Shown here one piece after another: positions 27,401 to 37,125 of a DNA stretch of 64,000 nucleotides (within the stretch, counting starts at the first letter, position 1; every line of letters starts with the position of its first letter). Below the pieces are notes generated by a model. It did no database searches. It was not told the origin of the DNA and saw only the letters and a program-made list of their open reading frames with translations. Origin of the DNA: Myxococcota bacterium (GTDB lineage: Bacteria > Myxococcota_A > UBA796 > CAJQPC01); the NCBI GenBank assembly GCA_023150845.1, contig JAKLKD010000004.1, positions 18,824 to 82,823 of the forward strand. Direction: 5' to 3'. Position numbers and translations under genes: made by a program.

Positions 27401-27731
27401 CTACGAGCAGCTCAAGCACGACGGGGCCCTGCCCATCGTCGGCGTGAACACCTTCTTGGACCCGAAGGTGCTCGCCGAGGGCTACGAGCCGCCGCCCATC
27501 GAGCTTCGCCGGGCGAGCCCCGAAGAGAAGGCCGGGCAGATCGAGTCGGTGCGGCGCTTCCAGGCCGCCCACGCCCAAGAGGCCCCTGCGGCCTTGGAGC
27601 GGCTCCGTGAGGCGGCGCTCCACGGGGAGAACCTCTTCGCCGCGCTCATGGACGCCGTGCGCGTCGCGAGCCTCGGGCAGATCAGCCGGGCGCTCTACGA
27701 GGTCGGCGGAGAGTATCGCCGGAACCTCTAA
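24474..27731 (+). CDS. icmF: Fused isobutyryl-CoA mutase (B12 domain, MeaB-like GTPase, mutase large subunit)
   Basis: B12-binding [33 protein letters not shown]; GTPase [20 protein letters not shown]; mutase [26 protein letters not shown]. Start ATG 24474. Confidence 0.93.
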   Translation: [1085 protein letters not shown]

Positions 27732-29374
27732 TGCAGGGCGATCGCGGCGGGACGCCGGATGAGCCTCGGGTGACCCGCGCGGCCTGGATGGCGGCGCTGG
27801 CGCTCTTGGCTGGGCTGACGGCCTGGGACCACGTCCAGTGGGCCGCCGCGGACCGCTGGCCCCTGGCCTGGGGGGACAGCGGCCTGCACACGCTCTCGTC
27901 GGTGCGCGCGGCGGACCTGGCGACGCGACGGCCGGCGCCCCTGGCGCTCAACCTGCTCTACGCCCCGAGCTACTACCCCCACCTCGCCGACTGGCAGTCG
28001 ATCCTCTGGCAGCGCTGGCTTGGGCCGTCCCCTGAGCTCGCCCGGGCGAGCCAGGCGAGCTTCGCCGCCGCCTTGACCGTCGGGGTCGGGCTGACGACGG
28101 CGCGGCTCTGGGGGCGGGCCTTGGGCCTCGCCGCGGCGGCGATGGTGATGATGAGCCCGCTCTTGTGGGCCCAGCGCGCCGAGGCCATGCTCGACGGGCC
28201 CCTCGCCGGGATGCTCGCCTTGAGCCTCGGGGTCTTGCCCCTGCCCGGCGCGGGCCCGGTCGCCGTCGCGCTCGGGGGACTGGTGATGGGGCTCACCCTG
28301 CTCACCAAACAGACCGCGCTGTTCTTCATCCCGCCCTTCGCCCTCTGGCTCGTGGTCCTCTGGGGGCGCCTCGGGGTCCGGTCGCTGTGGGCCCCGGCGC
28401 TGTGGCTCGCCGTCGTCGCCGCCGTCGCCGCGCCTTGGCTGGTGCCGAGCCTCGGTTACCTCCGGGACGTGCTCCAGAACGTCAACGCCCAGCACCAGCT
28501 CCCCACCGGGGAGGCCCTGTGGGGCTGGCGGCTCTCGTGGGCGGCCTTCGTCAAGGAGGGCCTCACCCCGGCGCCCCTGGCCTGGGGGCTCGGCGCCGGG
28601 CTCCTCGTCGCGCCCCTGCTCCGCCGGGAGGCGCCGCTCTTGGGCGCGCTGCTCTTGGGCTTCGCCGCTGGGCTCATCGGCCTCGTGAGCTTCCCCGACG
28701 CCCACGAGCGCCACTTCGCCGCGCTCTGGCCCTTCGTGCTGCCCTTGGCCTTGGCGCCGCTGGCGGCGCTGCGGCGCTGGCCTCGTGCGCTTGGCGGGCT
28801 GTGCGCCGCCCTGGTGGTCCTGGGCCTCGTCGGCCAGCTCGGCTGGCGGGCGCCAGGGCTGGCGCTGAGCCGGGCTCAGATCAACCGCGACCCGGTGATG
28901 CGGGACCGGCGCCCGGAGACGACGCTGCGTGGGGGCCTCACCCGGCTCACCTACGCCCCGAGCCGCTGGGCCTGGGCGGCGCCGCTCCCCCGGGCGGCGG
29001 AGTGGCCGAGCCGGGCCCTCGTGGCGCGGGTTCTCAGCCTCGCCCGCCCGGCGGGGCCCCGGGGCCCGACCGTGCTCACCTTTGAGGCCGGGCTCTCCCC
29101 GGACCTGCTCGCGGCCGAGGCCCAGGCCTTGGGCCGGGTCGATCTCAAGGCCCAGCACGTCGAGGCCCACCAGCTCGCCGACCGCCTTCAGTCCCAGCGG
29201 GATCAGCTCAGCCGCCCGGTCTGGGCCGCCGAGGTGCAGCACCCCCAAGATCCCCTCGGGGTCACCGCGGCCTTGGACAAGCTCGGCTTTGAGGTGGTCG
29301 AGACCTGGCCCGCGCGCCTCGGCCCCAACGCCGAGCCCGTCACCCTCGTCCTGCGGCGGAGCGACCTCAACTGA
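27731..29374 (+). CDS. Multi-pass membrane protein, glycosyltransferase family 39/PMT-like
   Basis: DSGLHTLSSVRAADL...APSYYPHLADWQSILWQ, many TM helices, LLTKQTALFFIPPFALW. 1-nt overlap with icmF stop. Confidence 0.65.
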   Translation: MQGDRGGTPDEPRVTRAAWMAALALLAGLTAWDHVQWAAADRWPLAWGDSGLHTLSSVRAADLATRRPAPLALNLLYAPSYYPHLADWQSILWQRWLGPSPELARASQASFAAALTVGVGLTTARLWGRALGLAAAAMVMMSPLLWAQRAEAMLDGPLAGMLALSLGVLPLPGAGPVAVALGGLVMGLTLLTKQTALFFIPPFALWLVVLWGRLGVRSLWAPALWLAVVAAVAAPWLVPSLGYLRDVLQNVNAQHQLPTGEALWGWRLSWAAFVKEGLTPAPLAWGLGAGLLVAPLLRREAPLLGALLLGFAAGLIGLVSFPDAHERHFAALWPFVLPLALAPLAALRRWPRALGGLCAALVVLGLVGQLGWRAPGLALSRAQINRDPVMRDRRPETTLRGGLTRLTYAPSRWAWAAPLPRAAEWPSRALVARVLSLARPAGPRGPTVLTFEAGLSPDLLAAEAQALGRVDLKAQHVEAHQLADRLQSQRDQLSRPVWAAEVQHPQDPLGVTAALDKLGFEVVETWPARLGPNAEPVTLVLRRSDLN

Positions 29375-29377
29375 GCC

Positions 29378-30031
29378 CTAAAGCCGCGCCACCGCCCGTG
29401 GCAGCTCATCCAGGTGGCTCACGACGGCGTCCGCGCCCATGGTGGCCACGTCGGCGACGCTGTATCCGTGGCGGATGAGCACGCAGGGCACCCCGGCCGC
29501 CTTCGCCGCGCCGAGGTCCGTCGCCGAGTCGCCGATCATCACCGCCTGCCCGCCGCCCAAGGCCAAGATCACGTCCTGGAGGTGGCGGGGGTCGGGCTTT
29601 CGGTAGGGCCGGGCGTCCCCGCCGAGCACCGCGCGGAAGAGGCCCGTCCAGCCCAGGTGGTCGAGCACCTGAAAGGTCGGGGCGTCGGGCTTGTTTGTGC
29701 AGAGGCCGAGCGGCGTCCCCTTGGCGTGTAAGGCGCGCAGGAGCGCGTCGGCGCCGGGGAACGCCGTCGTGCCCTCGGCCTCCAGCGCCCGGTAGATGTC
29801 CAAGAAGCTGCGGCAGACCGCCGAGACGTCCAGCCGGTCCTCGGCGCCGGAGGCCACGAGCGCCCGCAGCACCAAGGTGAAGGCGCCCTCGCCGATCATG
29901 CCCTGCACGGCGTGCAGGCTCAGCGGCGGCAGGTCCACCGTCGCGAGGGTCTTGTTTAAGGCGAGGGCGATGGACGGGGCGCTGTCCACGAGCGTCCCGT
30001 CCAGGTCAAACACCCAGACGTCCGGGCGCAT
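29378..30031 (-). CDS. gph: HAD hydrolase, phosphoglycolate phosphatase-like
   Basis: VWVFDLDGTLVDSAPSIALALN, LGLCTNKPD, GDARPYRKPDPRHL, MIGDSATDLGAAKAAG. Confidence 0.88.
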   Translation of the reverse strand: MRPDVWVFDLDGTLVDSAPSIALALNKTLATVDLPPLSLHAVQGMIGEGAFTLVLRALVASGAEDRLDVSAVCRSFLDIYRALEAEGTTAFPGADALLRALHAKGTPLGLCTNKPDAPTFQVLDHLGWTGLFRAVLGGDARPYRKPDPRHLQDVILALGGGQAVMIGDSATDLGAAKAAGVPCVLIRHGYSVADVATMGADAVVSHLDELPRAVARL

Positions 30032-30034
30032 CGT

Positions 30035-30784
30035 TCAGCGCGTGGAGCGGAGCGTCGCCGAGAGCAGGTCGCGGTTCATCCGGGCGATGAAGTTCACGCT
30101 GATGCCCTTGGGACAGACGGCCTCACACTCGCCGTGGTTCGTGCAGTGGCCGAAGCCCTCTTTGTCCATCTGCGCGACCATGTCGAGGGCGCGCTTGTCA
30201 CGCTCGGGCTGGCCCTGGGGCAAGAGCCCGAGGTGGGACACCTTCGCCGAGGTGAACAGCATCGCCGCCGCGTTGGGGCAGGCCGCCACGCAGGCGCCGC
30301 AGCCGATGCAGGCCGCGGCCTCAAACGCGAGGTCGGCGTTGTCCTTGATGACCGGCGTCGCGTTCGCCTCGGGCGCCGAGCCCGTGCGCACGGAGACGTA
30401 GCCGCCCGCCTGGATGATGCGGTCGAAGGCCGAGCGGTCCACCATGAGGTCGCGCATCACCGGGAAGGCCATGGCCCGCCAGGGCTCCAAGGTCAGCTCG
30501 TCGCCGTCCTTGAAGGAGCGCATGTGGGTCTGGCAGACGGTGATCTCTTTCTCCGGGCCGTGGGCCACGCCGTTGATCATGAAGCCGCAGGCGCCGCAGA
30601 TGCCCTCACGACAGTCGTGGTCGAAGGCGATGGGCTGCTCACCTTTGGACTCCAGACGATCGTTGAGCACGTCGAGCATCTCCAGCATCGACATGTCGGC
30701 GTTGACCCCATCGACCTCGTATTTGACGAAGGAGCCCGCCGCATCGGGGCCGCTCTGACGCCATACGTTGAGGGTGATCTTCAT
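30035..30784 (-). CDS. sdhB: Succinate dehydrogenase/fumarate reductase iron-sulfur subunit
   Basis: [19 protein letters not shown] (2Fe-2S), [32 protein letters not shown]. Confidence 0.93.
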   Translation of the reverse strand: MKITLNVWRQSGPDAAGSFVKYEVDGVNADMSMLEMLDVLNDRLESKGEQPIAFDHDCREGICGACGFMINGVAHGPEKEITVCQTHMRSFKDGDELTLEPWRAMAFPVMRDLMVDRSAFDRIIQAGGYVSVRTGSAPEANATPVIKDNADLAFEAAACIGCGACVAACPNAAAMLFTSAKVSHLGLLPQGQPERDKRALDMVAQMDKEGFGHCTNHGECEAVCPKGISVNFIARMNRDLLSATLRSTR

Positions 30785-32712
30785 TTGTAGCTCCGCTGGG
30801 TCAGCTTGACGTACTCGAAGTTGAGGGCCTCTTTGTGGAGCGTCGGCGTAGTGTCTACGCCCTTAAACTCCCAGGCCGCCGTGTGGCAGTAGTTGTCGTC
30901 GTCACGAAGGGCCTCGCCGTCCTCGGTCTGGGACTCCTCGCGGAAGTGACCGCCGCAGGACTCGGCGCGCTCCAAGGCGTCGAGGCACATGAGCTCGCCG
31001 AACTCCAAGAAGTCGGCGACACGACCGGCGCGCTCAAGGGACTGGTTGACGCCCTTGTTGTCGCCGGGGACGTTCACGTTCTCCCAGAACTCAGCGCGGA
31101 TCTGGGGGATACGCTTGAGCGCCTCCTCCAGGCCCTCCTTGGTGCGGGACATGCCGCACTTGTCCCACATCACGTTGCCCAGCTCGCGGTGGAAGCTGTC
31201 CACGGCGCGCTTGCCCTTGATGTTGAGGAGCTTCTGGATGCGGTCGTTCGCCTCACCCTTCGCGACCTTAAAGGCCTCGTGCTCGGCGTTGATCTGGGAG
31301 CCCCAGCCCACCCGGGCGAGGTAGTCAGAGATCGTCGGCGGGGCGACGAAGTAGCCGTCCGCGAGGCCCTGCATGAGCGCGCTGGCGCCGAGGCGGTTCG
31401 CGCCGTGGTCGGAGAAGTTGGCCTCTCCGAGCACAAACAGGCCCTCGATGTTGCTCATGAGGTTGTAGTCCACCCACAGCCCGCCCATCGTGTAGTGGAT
31501 GGCGGGGTAGATCCGCATCGGCGTCTCGTAGGGGTTCTCGCCGGTGATCTTGGTGTACATGTGGAAGAGGTTGCCGTAGCGCGCCTCGATCGTGGACTTG
31601 CCGACGCGTTTGATGGCGTCGCGGAAGTCGAGGTACACCGCCCGGCGCTGCCCATCGACCTCATGCCCAACGCCGCGGCCCTCGTCGCAGACGTTCTTCG
31701 CGTTGCGGGAGGCGACGTCGCGGGGGACGAGGTTGCCGAAGGACGGGTAGCGGCGCTCCAGGTAGTAGTCGCGCTGGTCCTCGGAGAGCGAGTTCGGGTC
31801 CCGGGTGGCGTCGGCGGCGGACTTGGGCACCCAGACCCGGCCGTCGTTGCGTAAGGACTCGCTCATCAGGGTGAGCTTCGACTGGTAGCCGCCGGAGACG
31901 GGGATGCAGGTCGGGTGAATCTGCGTGTAGCAGGGGTTCGCGAACAGCGCGCCCTTCTTGTAGGCCTTGTAGGTCGCGGTGACGTTGCAGCCCATGGCGT
32001 TCGTGCTCAAGAAGAACACGTTGCCGTAGCCGCCCGTGGCCAAGACGACGGCGTCGCCCACCCAGCTCTCCAGCTCCCCCGTGGCGAGGTTGCGGGTGAT
32101 GATGCCCCGGGCGCGGCCGTCGATGACGACGAGGTCGAGCATCTCGGTGCGGGTGTGGAGCTTCACCGTGCCCGCCTGGACCTGGCGAGAGAGCGCGGAG
32201 TACGCGCCGAGGAGGAGCTGCTGCCCGGTCTGACCGCGGGCGTAGAAGGTGCGGGCCACCTGGGCGCCGCCGAAGGAGCGGTTGTCGAGGAGGCCGCCGT
32301 ACTCACGGGCGAAAGGAACGCCCTGGGCCACGGCCTGGTCGATGATGTTGACGCTGATCTCGGCGAGGCGGTGGACGTTACGCTCACGGGAGCGGTAGTC
32401 GCCGCCCTTCACCGTGTCGTAGAACAGGCGGTGGATGCTGTCGCCGTCGTTCTGGTAGTTCTTCGCCGCGTTGATGCCGCCCTGGGCGGCGATGGAGTGG
32501 GCCCGCCGCGCGCTGTCCTGGTAACAGAAGGCGTGCACGTTGAAGCCGAGCTCACCCATGGTGGCCGCGCAGGCCGCCCCGGCGAGGCCCGTGCCGACGA
32601 CGAGCACGTTGTACTTGCGGCGGTTCGCCGGGTTCACCAGCTTCATGTTGAAGCGATGGCGATCCCAGGCGGTCTCGATGGGCCCGGAGGGGCATTTTCC
32701 GTCAAGGGTCAT
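30781..32712 (-). CDS. sdhA: Succinate dehydrogenase/fumarate reductase flavoprotein subunit
   Basis: [109 protein letters not shown]. Confidence 0.94.
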   Translation of the reverse strand: MTLDGKCPSGPIETAWDRHRFNMKLVNPANRRKYNVLVVGTGLAGAACAATMGELGFNVHAFCYQDSARRAHSIAAQGGINAAKNYQNDGDSIHRLFYDTVKGGDYRSRERNVHRLAEISVNIIDQAVAQGVPFAREYGGLLDNRSFGGAQVARTFYARGQTGQQLLLGAYSALSRQVQAGTVKLHTRTEMLDLVVIDGRARGIITRNLATGELESWVGDAVVLATGGYGNVFFLSTNAMGCNVTATYKAYKKGALFANPCYTQIHPTCIPVSGGYQSKLTLMSESLRNDGRVWVPKSAADATRDPNSLSEDQRDYYLERRYPSFGNLVPRDVASRNAKNVCDEGRGVGHEVDGQRRAVYLDFRDAIKRVGKSTIEARYGNLFHMYTKITGENPYETPMRIYPAIHYTMGGLWVDYNLMSNIEGLFVLGEANFSDHGANRLGASALMQGLADGYFVAPPTISDYLARVGWGSQINAEHEAFKVAKGEANDRIQKLLNIKGKRAVDSFHRELGNVMWDKCGMSRTKEGLEEALKRIPQIRAEFWENVNVPGDNKGVNQSLERAGRVADFLEFGELMCLDALERAESCGGHFREESQTEDGEALRDDDNYCHTAAWEFKGVDTTPTLHKEALNFEYVKLTQRSYK

Positions 32713-32730
32713 GGTTGCATCCTCCAGGGA

Positions 32731-33411
32731 TCAGCGGTGAATGACGCCGGAGAGCACGGCGATGGGCACGGACGAGAAGCCAACGGTGAGCACGATGGCC
32801 AAGGTCCAGGCCGCGCGCTCACGGAGCTGGTTGTACTTGGGATGGTTCAAGCCCATGGACTGAAACATCGACCAGGCGCCGTGGGAGAGGTGGAAGACCA
32901 GGGACAACATCGCCACCAGGTAGACGACGACGTTCACCGGGTTGGAGAAGCCCTCGACCACCATCCGGAAGGCGTCATGGCGCCCTTGGGCGTCGTGATA
33001 GCCGCTGAACTCAGGGTTCGTGAGGTGGAGGGTGTAGTGGGCCAGGTGGTACACGATGAAGCCCAAGAGGTAGATCCCGCCGAAGCGGATGGTCCGCGAG
33101 GCGTAGGTGCTGCGCTGGGGCTGCCACTTGGAGTACGCCGCGGGGCGCGCGTCGTTGCTGCGCTTGATGAGCTGGAAGGCCGTCAAGAAGTGCAGCGGGA
33201 TCACCGTCAGCAGCAAGAGCCGGGTGCCCCAGAGGAGCGGCGGGTTGCCCTTGAGGGTGGCCGCGTAGTTGTTGAAGGTGTCCTCACCAAAGAAGGCGAG
33301 GAGGTTCCCCGCCATGTGGCCGAGGGTGAACCCGAAGATGATGAGGCCCGTGATCGCCATGACGGCTTTTTTGCCGATGGTGGAGGCGTAGAGGCTCTGC
33401 AACCAGCTCAT
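32731..33411 (-). CDS. sdhC: Succinate dehydrogenase cytochrome b558 subunit (SdhC, single-subunit anchor type)
   Basis: MSWLQSLYASTIGKKAVMAITGLIIFGFTLGHMAGNLLAFFG..., five TM-like segments, upstream of sdhA. Confidence 0.9.
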   Translation of the reverse strand: MSWLQSLYASTIGKKAVMAITGLIIFGFTLGHMAGNLLAFFGEDTFNNYAATLKGNPPLLWGTRLLLLTVIPLHFLTAFQLIKRSNDARPAAYSKWQPQRSTYASRTIRFGGIYLLGFIVYHLAHYTLHLTNPEFSGYHDAQGRHDAFRMVVEGFSNPVNVVVYLVAMLSLVFHLSHGAWSMFQSMGLNHPKYNQLRERAAWTLAIVLTVGFSSVPIAVLSGVIHR

Positions 33412-33489
33412 CTGAACTCCGAAGAGTGCGGTGCATGGAACAGCTAACGGATGAAGGGGGGGTCGGACAACACGCCCGAACCCAGAAGC

Positions 33490-35619
33490 TCAGAAGCCCA
33501 GCTCCTTGACCAGCGCCGCGGCGCCCTCGACCTCCTCGAGGGTCCACAGCAGATAGCGCACATCCACATGGATGGTGCGGGTGAGGGCGGGGTTGAAGAT
33601 CCAGTCGGCGCTCATCGACTCGTAGTTGCCGTCGAAGACCAGGCCGACGAGCTCACCTTTGTGGTTCAGCGTCGCCGAGCCGGAGTTGCCGCCGGTGGTG
33701 TCGAGGTCGGAGAGGAAGTCCACGGGGACGTGGCCGAGGGCGGGATCAACCCAGCGGGAGGAGGACTCCCGGGCCGCGGCGGCGATGAGGCGCTCCGGGG
33801 CGTTGAAGGGCGCCGGGCCCGCCTTGGCGACCACGCCGGGCACCGTCGTCTGGGGGGTGTAGAGCACGCCGTCAGCGGGGCTGTAGCCCTTCACCGCGCC
33901 GAAGGTCCAGCGCAGGGTGTTGTTCGCGTCGGGGTAGAAGGCGCTCGCGCGGACGGCCCGGGCGGCCTCCATGTACAGCGGCTCCAGGCGCAGCCGGGCC
34001 CCGGCGATGGCGTCGTCGCGGTCGCGGCGCGGGGCGAGCCAGCCCTCCAAGGCCAGGGCGAGCTGCACCCAGGGGTCCGTCGAGGCCTGGACCTGCTTGA
34101 GTGGCGCGTTGAACAGGGCCTTGCGGGCGGCGGCGTCCACCAAGGCGGGGCTCGTGTAGAGCAGGGCGAGGGTCTTGTCGATCCCGCCGTGGGCCTCGAC
34201 GAAGGCCTGCAGGGGGACGATGCGCTCGGCCTCGGGCAAGGCCGCGTTCTTGCGCAGGCCCAGCTCGACGAGGCGGCGCTCAGCGGGGATCCAGAGGCTG
34301 TCGTCTACCCCGTAGAGGCCGTCGAGGAGGTCGTCCTGGTCACGCTCCTGGAAGCCCTGGTCCCGCTTGAGGTCTGGCTTGGTGCGCTCGGTCACCGCGC
34401 GCAGCGCCGTGTGGGCCGAGGTGAGCAGGTCGGAGCTGAACATCAGCCAGAGCACCTCCCCGGCGGCGCGCTCGGCCCGCTCCTCGGCGCTGATGCGCTC
34501 CAGCTCGGCCAAGGCGGCGACGTGGGCGGCCCGGGACGGGTCGGCGGCGGCCCAGGCGGCGATGGCCTTGGCCTCGGCCTCCCGCTGGGCGAGGATGGGG
34601 CTCGCCTCTAAGTTGTCGAGGAGCCCGGTGACGTACTTCTGGTAGTTCGCCAGGCTGTCGATGGGCGCGGCGAGGCGAGCGGCGCCTTCGGGGTCCCGGG
34701 CGGACTCCTCCCGGAGCACGGTGAGCATCTCCTCCAGGAGCGCGGCGCTCGCGGGGAGCTCCACCTCGGCCTTATGACGCTGATCCGCGTAGCGCCCGTA
34801 ACGCTCCGTCGAGCCCGGGTAGCCCGCGGCCATCACGAAGTCGCCGGGCTTCACGCCCTCGGCGCTCACCTTGAGGTGGTGGGGCGGGCGATAGGGCACG
34901 TTGTTCGGCCCGGCGTCGAGCTGGCCCTCGGGGCCGACGTAGACCCGGATCAGGGCGAAGTCCCCGGCGTGGCGGGGCCACATCCAGTTGTCGATCTCCC
35001 CGCCGTAGGAGCCCACGGACTCCGGCGGGGCGTAGACCACCCGGACGTCCTTGTGCTCGCGGTAGGTGATGAGGCGGAAGGCGCGGCCGTGGTCGTCGGC
35101 GACGACCTCACAGCGGCGCCCGGCGGTGGCCTCACAGGCGGCGATGAGCTGCTTCTGGGCCTTGTCGGCGGCCTCAAAGCGGGCGAGGTCGGTCTTGGCC
35201 TTCTTCGCCGGGCCGTGGACCTTGGCGGTGACGTCCACGATGCCCTCGACGACGTACACCCGAGCCCCGGGGCCGCCGGGGAGCTCCTCGGCGCGGGTCT
35301 TGGCGACGTGGCCGTCCCGGGCGCGGTTCTGCTCGGCGGTGGAGTTCGCCTGGAGCAGCGCCGAGACGCAGTGGTGGTTCGTGACCACGAGGCCGTCGGC
35401 GGAGACGAAGGCGCCCGAGCAGTACCCGCCGACGGAGACGATCGCCCCCAAAGGCGCCGCCCCGGGGTCGGCGAGCTGGGCGGGCGAGAGGCTGAGGCCC
35501 ATCTCTTTGAGCGTCTCCGCCGGGGGGAGGGCCTCCGGGGGCCACATGCCTTCAGCGGCGAGGCCCAAGGCCGGGATAGCGGCGCAGAGGAGCATCCCAA
35601 AGGCGCGGGGACGGTTCAT
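33490..35619 (-). CDS. S46 family serine peptidase (dipeptidyl-peptidase 7/11-like)
   Basis: MWPPEALPPAETLKEMGLSL, GLVVTNHHCVSALLQ (His), DTTGGNSGSATLNHKGELVGLVFDGNYESM (Ser), signal peptide. Confidence 0.92.
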   Translation of the reverse strand: MNRPRAFGMLLCAAIPALGLAAEGMWPPEALPPAETLKEMGLSLSPAQLADPGAAPLGAIVSVGGYCSGAFVSADGLVVTNHHCVSALLQANSTAEQNRARDGHVAKTRAEELPGGPGARVYVVEGIVDVTAKVHGPAKKAKTDLARFEAADKAQKQLIAACEATAGRRCEVVADDHGRAFRLITYREHKDVRVVYAPPESVGSYGGEIDNWMWPRHAGDFALIRVYVGPEGQLDAGPNNVPYRPPHHLKVSAEGVKPGDFVMAAGYPGSTERYGRYADQRHKAEVELPASAALLEEMLTVLREESARDPEGAARLAAPIDSLANYQKYVTGLLDNLEASPILAQREAEAKAIAAWAAADPSRAAHVAALAELERISAEERAERAAGEVLWLMFSSDLLTSAHTALRAVTERTKPDLKRDQGFQERDQDDLLDGLYGVDDSLWIPAERRLVELGLRKNAALPEAERIVPLQAFVEAHGGIDKTLALLYTSPALVDAAARKALFNAPLKQVQASTDPWVQLALALEGWLAPRRDRDDAIAGARLRLEPLYMEAARAVRASAFYPDANNTLRWTFGAVKGYSPADGVLYTPQTTVPGVVAKAGPAPFNAPERLIAAAARESSSRWVDPALGHVPVDFLSDLDTTGGNSGSATLNHKGELVGLVFDGNYESMSADWIFNPALTRTIHVDVRYLLWTLEEVEGAAALVKELGF

Positions 35620-35777
35620 CGACGGCAGCTCCAGGGGGGTTGCTGCGCAGCAATAACCTCCCGGCGGCCGAGGTGAGGGCCGAGATTCCGCGCCGCGACG
35701 CCGAAGCGTGGCCGCGCGCCGGTGAGGATCCCGTGGCGGCCGTCGTCCTCAGCGGGCGGCGACCTCCAGGCGCCCGC

Positions 35778-36965
35778 TTAAAACCGAACGGTGACCACGC
35801 CGCCGTTGTGGGTCGGGGTGATCATCACGTCGCTGTCTTTCGCGGGGATCACGAGGAAGCTGATCACCGCGGCGCCCGCGGCCACGCCGCCCAAGGCGTA
35901 GCCGGTCATCATCGACTTACGCAGGGGGTCCACCACGTCGTTCTTCCAGCCCTGGGCCTTGTTGGAGCCCGCGGCGAGGAGCGCCTCGTAGTTCGCCTGC
36001 TCGGCCCGGTAGGCCGGGGCGACGGACGCGCCGTAGATGATGCCGCCCACGGCGCCAGCGCCGAAGCCGGTCACGACCAGGGCCCGCACCGGGGCGCCGC
36101 CGCCCTCACGCTCGTCGTCCCGGGCGTTGCTGTTCGAGCCGCCGCGGGGGTAGTCGATGTCCTCGTCCTCGTCGAGCTCGTCGGGGTCGCGCTCGTAGTC
36201 CTCGTCCTCCTCGTAGTCGTCGAAGTCGGGCTCCTCGTCGATGGGCTCCTCGTCCTCGTCGATGGGCTCCTCGTCCTCTTCGTCCTCCTCGGGCTCCTCC
36301 TCGTAGTCGTCGCGGCCGCCGCGGGAGGGGGGCTCGTCGGGCTCGTCCAAGGAGTCGAGCTCATCGTCGCCAGCGTCGGGCTCCGACATCGGCTCGTCGT
36401 CCTCGTCCTCCTCCACCGGGCGGGGCGGCGGCTTGGGGGCGGGGGTCGAGATGTCGGCGGCGGTCATGGCCACGTCGAGGTTCACACGTTTGGCCGAGGT
36501 GACGATGACCTTCGTGGTGAAGGGCTCGTAGCCCGGGGCCTCGATCTCGACGGTGCGGGCGCCGCAGCGCAGAGAGACGCCCTCATCGACCCGGGCGACC
36601 TCGGCGCCGTCGATGACGACCTCGGCGCCGTTCGGGAGGTTCTTGAAGCGCAGCATGCCGGTGCCGCCAACGTTCTGGAGCGGCAGCTCAACCACCGTGG
36701 TCTGGCCGTCGGTGACGTCTACCGTGGCCGAGCCGACCATACAGCCGTACTCCAGCTCCAGCTGGTGGCTGCCGACGGGCACATCGCTGAGCACGGCCGG
36801 GGCCTTGACGCCCGTGGGGATGCCGTCGAGGATGATCTCGCCCGGGGCGTTCGACACCTTGACGTCTACGGAGCCCGAAGCAGCCCAAGCCGCCGAGGGG
36901 AAGAGAGCGAGTCCCAGAATCAGCGCGCGCACGGCAGCGACCTCCACGATCGCCCTCCAGTCCAA
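35778..36965 (-). CDS. Exported PEGA-domain protein with long acidic low-complexity segment
   Basis: Signal peptide; VSNAPGEIILDGIPTGVKAPAVLSDVPVGSHQLEL (PEGA); second repeat LRFKNLPNGAEVVIDGAEV; D/E-rich segment; C-terminal hydrophobic helices. Confidence 0.78.
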   Translation of the reverse strand: MDWRAIVEVAAVRALILGLALFPSAAWAASGSVDVKVSNAPGEIILDGIPTGVKAPAVLSDVPVGSHQLELEYGCMVGSATVDVTDGQTTVVELPLQNVGGTGMLRFKNLPNGAEVVIDGAEVARVDEGVSLRCGARTVEIEAPGYEPFTTKVIVTSAKRVNLDVAMTAADISTPAPKPPPRPVEEDEDDEPMSEPDAGDDELDSLDEPDEPPSRGGRDDYEEEPEEDEEDEEPIDEDEEPIDEEPDFDDYEEDEDYERDPDELDEDEDIDYPRGGSNSNARDDEREGGGAPVRALVVTGFGAGAVGGIIYGASVAPAYRAEQANYEALLAAGSNKAQGWKNDVVDPLRKSMMTGYALGGVAAGAAVISFLVIPAKDSDVMITPTHNGGVVTVRF

Positions 36966-37031
36966 GGGAAGGCGGCGAGAGCTTATAGCACCTCTGGGCC
37001 TAGGTCTGTCACTCTGGGCGTGTGATCACGA

Positions 37032-37051
37032 TCGCCCGATCCCCCGGGCGA
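37032..37051. promoter_or_regulatory. Hairpin TCGCCCG-N6-CGGGCGA in divergent intergenic region
   Basis: Perfect 7-bp inverted repeat between 35778-36965(-) and 37126-38358(+). Confidence 0.4.
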
Positions 37052-37125
37052 CGACGCGGTCAGTTCGCGCTTGCGCCGAGACGATCCCTCGTTCACAATG
37101 GTCCATTCAACGAGAGGCCGTCCCT